Shown here one piece after another: positions 18,416 to 26,744 of a stretch of DNA of 64,000 nt. The translations under genes were made by a program, and so were the position numbers. The notes beneath the pieces were generated by a model, which was not told the DNA's origin, ran no database searches, and saw only the letters and a list, made by a program, of their open reading frames with translations. Source of the stretch: Catellatospora methionotrophica (GTDB lineage: Bacteria > Actinomycetota > Actinomycetes > Mycobacteriales > Micromonosporaceae). Each line of letters opens with the position of its first letter. Within the stretch, counting starts at the first letter, position 1. The stretch is taken from positions 1 through 64,000 of the forward strand of contig NZ_JAAOTJ010000015.1 in assembly GCF_011297335.1 (NCBI RefSeq). The letters are read 5' to 3'.

Positions 18416-18810
18416 GCGACCTCCAGTTCCTGCGCGGCGACGTACACGCCTCGCCGCCGGAACGCCGCCGGTGCATGGACCAGCGCATCGACCCGAGCCG
18501 CGCGGGTGTTGAACGGAAACCACAAACTCCGCAGCGATCTCGACTCGCCCCAGGAGGGAGCCCCTCGACCGTCGCGCGCCGCTAGATGCTCAGCCAACGC
18601 GGCCAGAAACACATCCCAGCGTTGATCGCCAGTACCCGGCGGTTCTGCCGACAACATGCTCTGCCGCACGGCCGAGGGTTCCCAGCCGTACTCCTCCAGG
18701 AACTCCGCCACCAACCGCCAGCGCCGCGACTCGTCTGCACCCACCAGCAGTTCCCCGAGCCGCGCCAAGGTCAACGGCTGGTACGCCACGCCACGACCAC
18801 GTTCCGTCAC
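18412..18810 (-). CDS. Partner protein of the nucleotidyltransferase; possible antitoxin
   Basis: 132 aa, with no domain I can name. The first half is helical (TLARLGELLVGADESRRWRLVAEF is the most regular run) and the second half is mixed. The sequence LWFPFNTRAARVDALVHAPAAF resembles the C-terminal part of proteins encoded before AbiEii-type nucleotidyltransferases. It overlaps that gene by 4 bases and both end at the same promoter. The order (small partner first, nucleotidyltransferase second) is that of type IV toxin-antitoxin modules such as AbiE. The function is inferred from context only. The start is GTG 18810. Confidence 0.6.
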   Translation of the reverse strand: MTERGRGVAYQPLTLARLGELLVGADESRRWRLVAEFLEEYGWEPSAVRQSMLSAEPPGTGDQRWDVFLAALAEHLAARDGRGAPSWGESRSLRSLWFPFNTRAARVDALVHAPAAFRRRGVYVAAQELEVA

Positions 18811-18897
18811 GCCACCGACAGTAGTACATGTCCTGCCCCGGGCCGCGCCTCGATCACAGCACCGTCAGGCAACCCGATTTCGCGTAAAAGATCAAAG

Positions 18898-18971
18898 TGG
18901 GGCGGGCGGGACTCGAACCCGCGACCGAGGGATTATGAGTCCCCTGCTCTAACCTGCTGAGCTACCGCCCC
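18898..18971 (-). tRNA. tRNA-Met (CAT)
   Basis: On the minus strand an acceptor stem GGGGCGG pairs with CCGCCCC, discriminator A at 18898, no encoded CCA. The D-loop is AGCTCAGCAGGTTAGAGC, the anticodon loop CTCATAA, and the T-arm GCGGGTTCGAGTCCCGC. The CAT anticodon could be elongator Met or, after lysidine modification, Ile2. The G-C acceptor pair at 1-72 rules out the usual initiator feature. Confidence 0.93.
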
Positions 18972-19124
18972 GCGCCGGATCATCCCCGGCGCGCATAGCG
19001 TAGCGAATCCAGGCCGCTGCTTACACGCCTGATATCGGCGCGACACTCTCGGCCGGTCGGGCATATCCCCGACGGCCGCGATATCCGATCGTCCCCGCCG
19101 AATGCGGTCCCCTAGGGTCGCGGC

Positions 19125-19940
19125 ATGCCGCCCGCTGTGAACCCGCTGCCCGTCGACACCGACCTGCCTGCCTGGCTCGACTCGCTCGGCGACCGCTTCG
19201 CCGCCTTCGAGCAGCAGGGTTCCGGCTGCGTCTCGTACGGGGTGACCACCCCGTACGAGCCTCGGTTCGTGAAGACGTTCCCCGCCCAGAGCACGTGGTT
19301 ACTGCGGCGGGCGCTCGCGGTGCACGGGGCCGTGGCACACAGGGCGATCGTCGCGCCGGTGGCCGCGTACCGGCTGAGGTCGGGCGTACACGCGCTGGTG
19401 TACCCGTGGCGGGACGGCGGAGTGCTGTATCCGGCGGATCCACGCGGGGCCGCCGTGCGTACGGACCCACAGGGGGCCATGGCCCGGTTCCGCGCGCTGC
19501 CGACGGGCGAGGTGGAGGCGGCGCTGGACGCGGTGCTCGACGCGCACGTCGCGGTCGCGGCGGCCGGTTTCGTCGCGGTCGACTTCTACGACGGCTGCCT
19601 GCTCTACGACTTCACGGCGTCCCGGATGCACGTGGTCGACCTGGACGAATACCGGCCCGGCCCGTTCCCGCTGGAGGCGGACCGGCTGCCCGGCTCGACG
19701 CGGTTCATGGCGCCGGAGGAGTTCCGCCGCGGCGCGGTGATCGACGAGCGGACGACCGTGTTCACGATGGGCCGGACGCTGCGGCTGCTGCTGGACTCCG
19801 GTGACGCCGAGGCCGCCTGGCGGGGCACGGACGGCCAGCTCGCCGTGATCGCCAAGGCGACCGACCGGCGTCCCGGACATCGTCATGCCACGGTGGCCGC
19901 GCTCACCGCCGCGTGGCGGGAGGCGACGGCCCGGCTCTGA
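19125..19940 (+). CDS. Divergent protein-kinase-fold protein
   Basis: 271 aa. It follows the order of a small-molecule or Ser/Thr kinase but with altered motifs. RFVKTFPA supplies a possible lysine, GFVAVDFYDGCLLYDF replaces the HRDxxxxN loop while keeping an Asp, VVDLDEY replaces DFG, and RFMAPEE resembles the APE region. There is no glycine-rich loop in the usual form and no membrane helix. It may phosphorylate a small molecule or be a pseudokinase. It lies alone between tRNA-Met and the repeat surface protein; the ATG 19125 follows a weak GGTCGCGGC. Confidence 0.7.
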   Translation: MPPAVNPLPVDTDLPAWLDSLGDRFAAFEQQGSGCVSYGVTTPYEPRFVKTFPAQSTWLLRRALAVHGAVAHRAIVAPVAAYRLRSGVHALVYPWRDGGVLYPADPRGAAVRTDPQGAMARFRALPTGEVEAALDAVLDAHVAVAAAGFVAVDFYDGCLLYDFTASRMHVVDLDEYRPGPFPLEADRLPGSTRFMAPEEFRRGAVIDERTTVFTMGRTLRLLLDSGDAEAAWRGTDGQLAVIAKATDRRPGHRHATVAALTAAWREATARL

Positions 19941-19990
19941 ACAGACTGGTGGGCTCGGCGGATCGCCGAGCCCACCACGGTCCTGAGGCC

Positions 19991-21478
19991 TTACGGGCGC
20001 GGGCTGCCGCCGTACGGGCCCTTCCGGCGCACGACGACCTGCTCGGCGGGGTCGCCGCAGTCGGTGCTGACGGCCTCGTTGTTCTCGTCACCGCTGTACG
20101 CGGCGACCCACTGGTAGGTGCCCGGCTGGTACGGCCGGAACGCGCCCGACCGGTACTGGCCGTTGTCGTCGACCGCCACCGTGGACGTGAAGACCGGGGT
20201 CCGCGAGCAGGTCGCGTCGTCCGGGCCGTACAGGGTGAAGGTGATGGTGCCGGTCGGGTCCTCGCCACCGGCCAGGGTCGCCGTGTCGTGGACGCGCTTG
20301 CCGACGTAGGTGTCCCGCGACGCCTCGGTGACCAGGGTCGGGGTCACCGGCACGGCGCGCACGACGACGCTCTCGTTCTCGTCGTTGCAGGCGGTGGCGG
20401 CCGGGGCGTTGTTCGCGTCACCGCTGTACGCGGCGATCCAGCGGTAGGTGCCGGGCGCGGTCGGGGTGATCCCGGCCGAGGTGTACGAGCCGTTGCCGGC
20501 GTCGACGGTCACGCCGTCGGTCACCACGGGCTCACCCGCGCAGGTCGCGTCGTCCGGGCCGTACAGGGTGAAGGTGATGGTGCCGCTCGGGTCGTCGCCG
20601 TCGGCCAGGGTGGCGGTGTCGCTGATGGAGCCGCCCAGGTCGACGTCGTCCGACGCGTTGGTGACCAGGGACGGGGTCGCCAGCGCGCCCACCACGACGT
20701 TCTCGCTCGGCTCGTTGCAGACGGTGCCGATGGCGGCGTTGTTGGCGTCGCCGGCGTAGAAGGCGGTCCAGTGGTAGGTGCCCGCGGTGGTCAGCGGGCC
20801 CGAGGCGTCGGAGGTGTAGTCGTCGTTGCCGGAGTCGACGTCGACCTCGTCGACGAACACCGGGGCCGCCTCGCAGACGTCGTCGCCGGGGCCGAACAGC
20901 CGGAACGTGATCGTCCCGGTCGGCTCGAAGCCACCGGCGAGCGTGGCGGTGTCGGTGGCGGTGCCGCCGACGGGCACGCCGGGCGAGGCGACGGTCGTCA
21001 GGGTCGGCACGGCCTGGGTGACCACGACCTCTTCGGCCTCGTCGTCGCAGCTCGTGGCGATGGTGCGGCCGTTCTGGTCGGTGTACTCGGCGACCCAGTG
21101 GTAGGTCCCGGCGACTGTAGGCGTGACGGGGCCCGACGGGTAGGAGCCGTCACCGGGAGCGGCGACCGGGCCGACCGTGAACGCCGGGGCGTTCTCGCAG
21201 GTGTCGTCATTGGGGCCGTACAGCGAGAAGCTGAGCGAGCCGGGTCCCTCGGTGGCGGCCAGGGTGGCCGTGTCGCTGACCTCGCCGCCGATGGCCACGT
21301 CCTCGGACGCGACGGTGGTCAGGGTCTGCAGCGCCTGGTTCAGGCCTACCGCGGTCATGGGCGCTGCTGCCTGCGCGCCGAGCGCGGCGGCCGAGGCTGC
21401 CGAGGTCAGCAGCGCCAGGCTGAGCAGTGCGCCTTGGGCGGCCTGCCGGCGTACCGAGTGGGAGCGTGCGGTCTTCAT
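19991..21478 (-). CDS. Secreted Ig-like repeat protein
   Basis: About 495 aa. A signal peptide (LLSLALLTSAASAAALGAQA) is followed by four tandem Ig-like domains of about 95-110 aa. Each contains DTATLA, FTLYGPDD (or FSLYGPND) with a Cys, and GTYHWVA(E/A)Y, ending with a second Cys. The paired Cys suggest one disulfide per domain. No sortase motif, transmembrane anchor or enzyme is visible, so it is probably secreted or loosely surface-associated. Two of the repeats share about 46 identical bases 330 bp apart (from 20208 and 20537), so recent duplication or gene conversion is likely. GGAGG lies before the ATG 21478. Confidence 0.8.
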   Translation of the reverse strand: MKTARSHSVRRQAAQGALLSLALLTSAASAAALGAQAAAPMTAVGLNQALQTLTTVASEDVAIGGEVSDTATLAATEGPGSLSFSLYGPNDDTCENAPAFTVGPVAAPGDGSYPSGPVTPTVAGTYHWVAEYTDQNGRTIATSCDDEAEEVVVTQAVPTLTTVASPGVPVGGTATDTATLAGGFEPTGTITFRLFGPGDDVCEAAPVFVDEVDVDSGNDDYTSDASGPLTTAGTYHWTAFYAGDANNAAIGTVCNEPSENVVVGALATPSLVTNASDDVDLGGSISDTATLADGDDPSGTITFTLYGPDDATCAGEPVVTDGVTVDAGNGSYTSAGITPTAPGTYRWIAAYSGDANNAPAATACNDENESVVVRAVPVTPTLVTEASRDTYVGKRVHDTATLAGGEDPTGTITFTLYGPDDATCSRTPVFTSTVAVDDNGQYRSGAFRPYQPGTYQWVAAYSGDENNEAVSTDCGDPAEQVVVRRKGPYGGSPRP

Positions 21479-21624
21479 ACGTGTTGCCTCCGCTGAACGG
21501 GTGAGGTGGCCTGGTGCGAAAAACACCCGAGACGGAGCTTATGGTCATGGATACCAACAAAAAGGGTGAAACGGTCGAACATGTCAACTCTTCACATTTG
21601 ACAAGCGTGACCATGCCGAAAAAC

Positions 21625-21662
21625 GTCGAAGACCCCGGCCCACCCGGGCCGGGGTCTTCGAC
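21625..21662 (-). terminator. Rho-independent terminator of tRNA-Asn
   Basis: A perfect 17-bp stem (21625-21641 with 21646-21662) and a 4-nt loop start 4 bases past the tRNA CCA end. On the minus strand they are followed by GTTTTTC, the clearest intrinsic terminator in the window. Confidence 0.92.
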
Positions 21663-21666
21663 GTGC

Positions 21667-21742
21667 TGGCTCCCCCACTTGGACTCGAACCAAGAACCTG
21701 CCGGTTAACAGCCGGCTGCTCTGCCAATTGAGCTACAGGGGA
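21667..21742 (-). tRNA. tRNA-Asn (GTT)
   Basis: Minus strand. Acceptor TCCCCTG pairs with TGGGGGA (one G-U pair and one G-T wobble), D-arm TAGCTCAATTGGCAGAGCA, anticodon loop CTGTTAA (GTT), T-arm TTGGTTCGAGTCCAA, discriminator G and an encoded CCA at 21667-21669. Confidence 0.95.
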
Positions 21743-21909
21743 ATGCGCTTCGGCGACCCTGCGGATCTCTCCTCAGCGGCGCGCCTCGACAAGACTACAG
21801 GAAGGTCCCCCGGGTATGGCAAACGGGTAACCCTGACCGGTCTGGTGTCGCGGCGCGCGCGCAACAGGCAGGATGGGACGCATCACGCGATCGAGGTCAA
21901 GGAGGCACG

Positions 21910-22116
21910 ATGGGGAAGCTGGTGTGGTTCGCCGCGGGTGCGGCCGTCGGGTTCGTGGTCGGCACACGGGCCGGGCGCCAGACCTACGACGACCTGGTGG
22001 CCGCCACCCGCAAGGTGATGGAGCACCCCACGGTGCAGGAGGCGGCAGGCCTGGTGCAGGCACAGGCCTCGAAGCTGTACGACGACGGCCTGCGCAAGCT
22101 GAACCAGCAGGCCTGA
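21910..22116 (+). CDS. Small YtxH-like membrane protein
   Basis: 68 aa. An N-terminal glycine-zipper membrane helix (VWFAAGAAVGFVVGTRAGR) is followed by an amphipathic helix with YDDLVAATRKV and VQAQASKLYDDGLRKLNQ. This is the architecture of short YtxH/DUF-type stress membrane proteins. AAGGAGG lies 5-6 bases before the ATG. It stands alone, running towards the minus-strand gene 20 bp further on. Confidence 0.85.
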   Translation: MGKLVWFAAGAAVGFVVGTRAGRQTYDDLVAATRKVMEHPTVQEAAGLVQAQASKLYDDGLRKLNQQA

Positions 22117-22135
22117 CCGCCCCCGTCGCGCGGAG

Positions 22136-23095
22136 CTAACCGGCGCGGCCGACTCCCGGCATCGGGCGGTCGGCCGCGCCGTCGAGTCCCACCGCGCTCA
22201 GCTCGTCGCGGGCGGCGTCGAGTTCGTCGGTGCCGTCGACCTCCAGGTGGTCGCAGCCCGCGTGCACGCCGCCGAGCACGGCCGCCAGCATCGAGCGGGC
22301 CACTGCGGCCAGGTCCGATTTCTCGTCGTGGTGCCCCAGGCGCAGCTTCACCACCGACAGCCGGGCGCGTCGCAGCCGGGTGAGCGCCTGAGCCGGGCTC
22401 TCCTTCGCGTCGGCCAACTGCTCGGCGCTCAGGCACGCGCCGATCCGGGCCGGGTCGGCCCGCTCCAGCAGCCGTACGACGTCCTGCGAGCCGGTGACCA
22501 GCGTGTTCGGCGCGGCCTCGACCGCGACCCGGACGAGCCGTCCGGTGTGCCAGGCGATCTCGGTCAGGCCGCCGCTGAAGTCGGCCATCAGCCGGGTCGC
22601 CGTCTGCCACTCGCGGTCGCGCAGTTCGCGCCGGGCCTCGTCGGCCGCGGTGTCGGTCTCCGCGTCGGCCTCGTCACCGACACGTGCGGGCACCGCCGAG
22701 CGGGGCAGCGTGGTGGAGATGGAGCCGTGGGCGCTGTCCTCGGGCAGCAGGTCCACCAGCACCCGCGCCAGGTCGAGGGTGTGCATCCACCAGGTGCGCC
22801 AGCTGCCGTCGGGAGCGGTGAGGTCGGGCCCCGTGTCCAGGGTGACCACCTCCAGCCGCCGCACGGCCAGCTCGTGGCGCAGCCGCTGGCGCAGGCCGAG
22901 CGAGGAGGCGAGGGTGGCGGCCAGGATCGGGCCGAGCCGCAGACTCACGCTGAGCACGTCGGCGAACAGGTGCTGGCGCTGCGGAACGACGCGGGCGTCC
23001 AGCGTCTTCAGGAGCGCGCGCACGTCTTTGATGTTCTCGACGGACACGACGGTCGCCACGTGCACAGTCTGTCCGTCGGGGTGTCGTAGGCGCAT
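22136..23095 (-). CDS. Conserved hypothetical protein of unknown function
   Basis: 319 aa that I do not recognise. It is cytoplasmic, with no signal or membrane helix. The first 110 residues alternate strands and helices (HVATVVSVENIKDVRALLKTL, then ILAATLASSLGL). An acidic linker (GDEADAETDTAADE) divides it from a helical second half rich in RLLERADPARIG-like runs. The start is supported by GCGGAGGTGACCG before the ATG. The 127-bp gap upstream is relatively AT-rich and should hold its promoter. Confidence 0.6.
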   Translation of the reverse strand: MRLRHPDGQTVHVATVVSVENIKDVRALLKTLDARVVPQRQHLFADVLSVSLRLGPILAATLASSLGLRQRLRHELAVRRLEVVTLDTGPDLTAPDGSWRTWWMHTLDLARVLVDLLPEDSAHGSISTTLPRSAVPARVGDEADAETDTAADEARRELRDREWQTATRLMADFSGGLTEIAWHTGRLVRVAVEAAPNTLVTGSQDVVRLLERADPARIGACLSAEQLADAKESPAQALTRLRRARLSVVKLRLGHHDEKSDLAAVARSMLAAVLGGVHAGCDHLEVDGTDELDAARDELSAVGLDGAADRPMPGVGRAG

Positions 23096-23222
23096 CGGTC
23101 ACCTCCGCCCGGCGGCGTGTTGCCGAGAACGTACCTGCCTGATCCACATCAGACAAATAGAACCTAACAAATGAGTTCGTGAGCATGATCTAGTTCACGT
23201 CCTCATTCACGCCCGAACAGGT

Positions 23223-24044
23223 TTAACGGCAGAGCACGGAGGTAAGGCGGCGGCTCGCCACGTACAGGCCGACGGCCAGCATCGCCAGCAGGTACGCCAC
23301 GTTGCCGAGCATCGACCAGCTGAACATGCCGGTGGTGATGCCCCGGATCAGCTCGACCGCGTGGTACAGCGGAGTGATCGCGATCAGGATCTCGACCGGC
23401 AGCGGATAGTCCTGCACCGGCGAGAACGTGCCCGAGAACAGGAACAGCGCGAACTGCCCCGTGCTGATCAGGTCGAAGTCCTGCCAGCCCCGGATGAACG
23501 TGCTCACCGCCATGCCGACCGCACCGAACGCCAGCCCGACCAGCCAGGTCGCCGGGAAGGCCAGCAGCGCCCAGCCGGGCGTGGTCAGCCCCAGCGCCAC
23601 CATGACGATCAGGAACGCCCCGGTGTACAGCGAACCGCGGATCATCGCCCAGGTCAGCTCCCCGGCCGCGATCTCCATCGGGCGCAGCGGGGTGGCCAGC
23701 ATCGCGTCATACGTCTTGACGTACTTGAACTTGAAGAAGAAGTTGAAGGTCGTCTCGGCCAGCGCGCCGGACATCGCCGAGACCGCCAGCATGGCGGGGG
23801 CGACGAAGTTGGCGTACGGCAGCACCTCGCCGTCGTTCAGGGTCAGGTCGCCGACGAGCGCGCCGACCCCGACGCCGATGGACAGCAGGTAGAGCACCGG
23901 CTCGAAGAAACCCGAAGCCAGCACCAGCCAGTACGCGGGGCCGGAGCGCAGCGCCCCGACGTTGCGGTTGATGACAGCGCCCACCCGGGCGGGCGAGAGC
24001 CGGTTGCCGCGGGCGACCCGCGCGACGGCGTACGTGGTGACCAT
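23223..24044 (-). CDS. ABC-2 type permease (DrrB/NodJ-like), third gene of the exporter operon
   Basis: 273 aa with six transmembrane helices of the ABC-2 family, for example YWLVLASGFFEPVLYLLSIG, and VLPYANFVAPAMLAVSAMSG. It is a paralogue of the permease encoded just upstream, so the transporter probably works as a heterodimer of two permeases with one ATPase. The ATG 24044 is chosen because GAGGGGA precedes it and it lies 11 bp after the stop of the upstream permease. Such systems export antibiotics, lipids or polysaccharides; the cargo is unknown. Confidence 0.88.
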   Translation of the reverse strand: MVTTYAVARVARGNRLSPARVGAVINRNVGALRSGPAYWLVLASGFFEPVLYLLSIGVGVGALVGDLTLNDGEVLPYANFVAPAMLAVSAMSGALAETTFNFFFKFKYVKTYDAMLATPLRPMEIAAGELTWAMIRGSLYTGAFLIVMVALGLTTPGWALLAFPATWLVGLAFGAVGMAVSTFIRGWQDFDLISTGQFALFLFSGTFSPVQDYPLPVEILIAITPLYHAVELIRGITTGMFSWSMLGNVAYLLAMLAVGLYVASRRLTSVLCR

Positions 24045-24055
24045 GGTCAGTCCCC

Positions 24056-24811
24056 TCAGTCCGAGAGCCGTCGGCGGAAGGCGCGCAGCGCCAGCAGGTA
24101 ACCCAGCCCGGCCCAGGCCAGCAGGTAGGCCACGTGCGCGGCGACCGGCCACGGTGGCGCGACGCCGAGCGTGGCCGCCCGGCACAGCTCCACCGCATGC
24201 CACAGCGGCGACGCGTACGCCAGCGGCCGCAGCAGGGCCGGCAGCTGCGACACCGGGAAGAACACCCCGGCGAACAGCGTCGACGGGATCACCAGGAACC
24301 GGAACAGCAGCGCGAAGTAGCTGTCATTCTCGATCGTCGCCGCGAACGCCGACGTCGGCGCGGACACCGCGACCCCGAGCAGCGCGCACACGAACGGCGT
24401 GAACACCACCCACGGCGAGTGGATCGCCCCGAACAGCGCGCTGACCCCGAGGAACACCACCGAGGCGATGAGCACTCGGAAGATGATGTACAGCTGATAT
24501 CCGGAGATCATGTCGGCGATGCGCACCGGCGTGGCCCGCATCGCGTGGAAGCCGCGGACCCACTTGAAGTCGCCCAGGATCGGGAACGTCGACTCCCCGA
24601 CCGCCATCTGGAAGGCGGTCGAGGCGAGCACGCCCGGCACGATCCAGTCCAGGTAGCTGACACCGTCGACGCCGCTGATGTAGCCGCCGACGCCGATGCC
24701 GATGCTGAGCACGAACAGCACCGGGAGGATGAACGACGAGAAGACCGAGGCCTGCCAGAGCCTGCGGTACGAGACGATGGCGCGGTTGAAGACCGCGAGC
24801 GTGCCGTCCAT
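24056..24811 (-). CDS. ABC-2 type permease, second gene of the exporter operon
   Basis: 251 aa with six transmembrane helices. SSFILPVLFVLSIGIGVGGY and LDWIVPGVLASTAFQMAVGE are typical of NodJ/DrrB permeases. The ATG overlaps the stop of the ATPase gene by one base (TGATG at 24811), so translation is coupled. Homologous over its length to the downstream permease, which indicates an old duplication. Confidence 0.9.
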   Translation of the reverse strand: MDGTLAVFNRAIVSYRRLWQASVFSSFILPVLFVLSIGIGVGGYISGVDGVSYLDWIVPGVLASTAFQMAVGESTFPILGDFKWVRGFHAMRATPVRIADMISGYQLYIIFRVLIASVVFLGVSALFGAIHSPWVVFTPFVCALLGVAVSAPTSAFAATIENDSYFALLFRFLVIPSTLFAGVFFPVSQLPALLRPLAYASPLWHAVELCRAATLGVAPPWPVAAHVAYLLAWAGLGYLLALRAFRRRLSD

Positions 24812-25746
24812 CAGTCGACCAGCGTCCGGCCGGTGAGGATCAGGAACACGTCCTCCAGGGTCGAGCGCCGCACCAGCACGCTGGACGGGGTGAAGCCGCG
24901 CCGGTGCACCTCGTTCACGGCCGCGTCGCCGTCGGCGCTGTAGAGCAGCAGCCGGTCCGGCAGCGGGTCCAGGCGCTCGCCGATGCCCGCCAGCTTCTCC
25001 ACGTACGTCGCCGGTGCGTCGTCGCCGAAGCGCAGCTCGACGACCTCGCGGGTGGAGTACGTCTCGATCAGGTGACGCGGGGAGCCCTCGGCGACGATCT
25101 TGCCGGCGTCCATCACGACGAGGCGGTCGCAGAGCTGCTCGGCCTCGTCCATGTAGTGCGTGGTCAGCACGAGGGTGACACCGCGCTGTTTGAGCCGGAA
25201 CAGCCGCTCCCAGAGCAGGTGGCGGGCCTGCGGGTCGAGGCCCGTGGTGGGCTCGTCGAGCAGCACCAGGTCCGGCTCGTTGATCATCGCGCGAGCGATG
25301 GACAGGCGGCGCTTCATGCCACCGGACAGCGGCTCGACGGTGCTGCCCGACTTCTCCGTGAGCTGAACGAACTCCAGCAACTCGGCGGCACGGCGGCGGC
25401 CCTCGGCACGCGGGATGCCGAAATAGCGCGCGTACGTGGTCAGGTTCTCGAAGACCGTCAGGTCGGGGTCGAGGTTGTCGGTCTGCGGGCAGACGCCCAG
25501 CCTCGCCCGGATCGACGGACCCTCCCGCACCGGGTCCATGTCCAGGATGCGCAGCTCACCGGCGGTCGGCGTGGACACGCAGCCGATCATGCGCATGGTG
25601 GAGGACTTGCCCGCGCCGTTGGGCCCCAGGAAGCCGAACGCCTCGCCGGGCGCGACCTCCAGATCGATGCCGTCCACCGCGGTGAAGTCGCCGAACCGCT
25701 TGACCAGGCCGCGGGCACGGATCATCGGGGGTCGTTGGTCACTCAC
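24811..25746 (-). CDS. ABC transporter ATP-binding protein (NodI/DrrA-like), first gene of the exporter operon
   Basis: 311 aa. Walker A GPNGAGKSS (residues 41-49), signature LSGGMKRRLS (near 138), Walker B LVLLDEPTTGLDP, and an H-loop LTTHYMDEAEQL are all intact. The C-terminal 80 residues match the regulatory extension of drug-export ATPases (the DrrA type). GTG 25746 starts the gene 94 bp before the 61-bp repeat element. Its two permeases follow with a 1-bp overlap and an 11-bp gap. Confidence 0.93.
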   Translation of the reverse strand: MSDQRPPMIRARGLVKRFGDFTAVDGIDLEVAPGEAFGFLGPNGAGKSSTMRMIGCVSTPTAGELRILDMDPVREGPSIRARLGVCPQTDNLDPDLTVFENLTTYARYFGIPRAEGRRRAAELLEFVQLTEKSGSTVEPLSGGMKRRLSIARAMINEPDLVLLDEPTTGLDPQARHLLWERLFRLKQRGVTLVLTTHYMDEAEQLCDRLVVMDAGKIVAEGSPRHLIETYSTREVVELRFGDDAPATYVEKLAGIGERLDPLPDRLLLYSADGDAAVNEVHRRGFTPSSVLVRRSTLEDVFLILTGRTLVD

Positions 25747-25839
25747 GCGGCGACCCTATCCCCGAGCCCCGACAATCTCGCGGCCTTTTTCCGATTCATC
25801 GATCACCCGGGCTGCCTCCGCGCTCGGGCCGCCCTCCAT

Positions 25840-25900
25840 GATCGCCGTTTCGGGTCAAAATGTGAGGTCAGACCGCACTTTCCGACCCGAAACAGTGATC
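25840..25900. repeat. 61-bp palindromic intergenic element, family A copy 1
   Basis: It begins and ends with GATC and has GTTTCGGGTCA and TGACCCGAAAC-type arms around an ACCGCA-containing centre. It aligns without gaps with 29363-29423 and 47226-47286, each exactly 61 bp. Confidence 0.8.
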
Positions 25901-25918
25901 TACACGCCTCGCGAGTTT

Positions 25919-25964
25919 GGAAGGGCACCTTCCGCACCACATGGCGTTAAGAAGGTGCCCTTCC
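25919..25964. repeat. GGAAGGGCACCTTC hairpin, family B copy 1
   Basis: A 14-bp perfect stem (25919-25932 with 25951-25964) has a loop containing ACATGGCG. The same arms and loop core recur at 41862-41913 and 48575-48618. Confidence 0.75.
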
Positions 25965-26053
25965 TTCGGCTGGAACAGCGCGCCGCCCGTGGGCGGCGAA
26001 GGCGGTGGGCGGCGCGACGGGGTGGGGCCGACGGCGCGGTGGGCGGCGACGGC

Positions 26054-26171
26054 GCGCGGTGCCGGGCGCGGTGCGCGGCGAAGCCCTGGTGCGCGGTGCC
26101 GGGCGCGGTGCGCGGCGAAGCCCTGGTGCGCGGTGCCGGGCGCGGTGCGCGGCGAAGCCGTGGCGCGCGGT
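26054..26171. repeat. 37-bp tandem repeat (three full units plus a partial)
   Basis: Units start at 26054, 26091 and 26128, with a partial fourth from 26165. The first two are almost identical; the third ends CCGTGGC instead of CCCTGGT. Because 37 is not a multiple of three, no reading frame persists. It lies in the 480-bp spacer after the ABC exporter together with family A and B elements. Confidence 0.85.
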
Positions 26172-26225
26172 GAGGCGCGGTGCGGGTGGGGGCCGCGTCG
26201 GTGATCCGTGGCGCGGGTGGGCGGG

Positions 26226-26744
26226 TCAGAGGTCGCCGAGGTCGCCTCGGGCGGCGGCGATGAGCTGGTCGGTGGCGGCTACGACGGCCGGGTCATCGCC
26301 GTCGGTGCCCTGGTCGTAGCGGACGGTCCAGGACAGGCCGTCGACGCCGGGGACGCGGCGGGCGAAGATCCAGGCGCCGCCGCCGGGGAGCTCGTGGTGC
26401 TGCGGCTGCTGGACCGAGCTGGTCACCCGCAGGCGCACCTGGTGCGGGAGGTGGTGCGGGTCGGTGAGTTCCAGGCGTATCGGGGTGCCGTCGGCGACGA
26501 CCTCGTAGCCTGCCCGCTCCGCGACGATCTCGGCCGGGGTGACCACCAGCGCCTCGCCGTCCCAGACCGCCTTGTCGATGCGGTGCCAGCCGGTACGCTG
26601 CTCGCCCCACCACAGCCCGAGGTTGGTCGCGACGACCGTGTCGTCATCGGCGGCGGCCCAGGCCAGCACCCGTTCGTCGGCGGACAGCTGCGGACGGCGC
26701 TCCACGGGCAGCACACGCCGCCCGCCGAACAGTCGAAACTTCAT
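26226..26744 (-). CDS. Conserved hypothetical protein encoded after dnaG
   Basis: 172 aa, no domain I can name. It is mostly beta (DERVLAWAAADDDTVVATNLGLWW, HRIDKAVWDGEALVVTP), without membrane helices. The ATG overlaps the dnaG stop by one base (TGATG at 26744), so it is translationally coupled to primase. Such a protein is common after dnaG in related actinomycetes, which would suggest a nucleic-acid or housekeeping role, but nothing in the sequence proves that. Confidence 0.7.
   Translation of the reverse strand: MKFRLFGGRRVLPVERRPQLSADERVLAWAAADDDTVVATNLGLWWGEQRTGWHRIDKAVWDGEALVVTPAEIVAERAGYEVVADGTPIRLELTDPHHLPHQVRLRVTSSVQQPQHHELPGGGAWIFARRVPGVDGLSWTVRYDQGTDGDDPAVVAATDQLIAAARGDLGDL

Noticed and set aside
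23223-25746. Exporter operon as part of the biosynthetic locus at 54-64 kb
   Set aside because: It lies 30 kb away behind housekeeping genes and has no linked biosynthetic genes.
26054-26171. CRISPR array
   Set aside because: The units are direct head-to-tail repeats of 37 bp with no spacers between them, and no cas gene is in the window.
25746-26225. Protein-coding gene in the repeat-rich spacer after the ABC exporter
   Set aside because: The 37-bp repeat breaks every reading frame and no ribosome binding site or domain is present.
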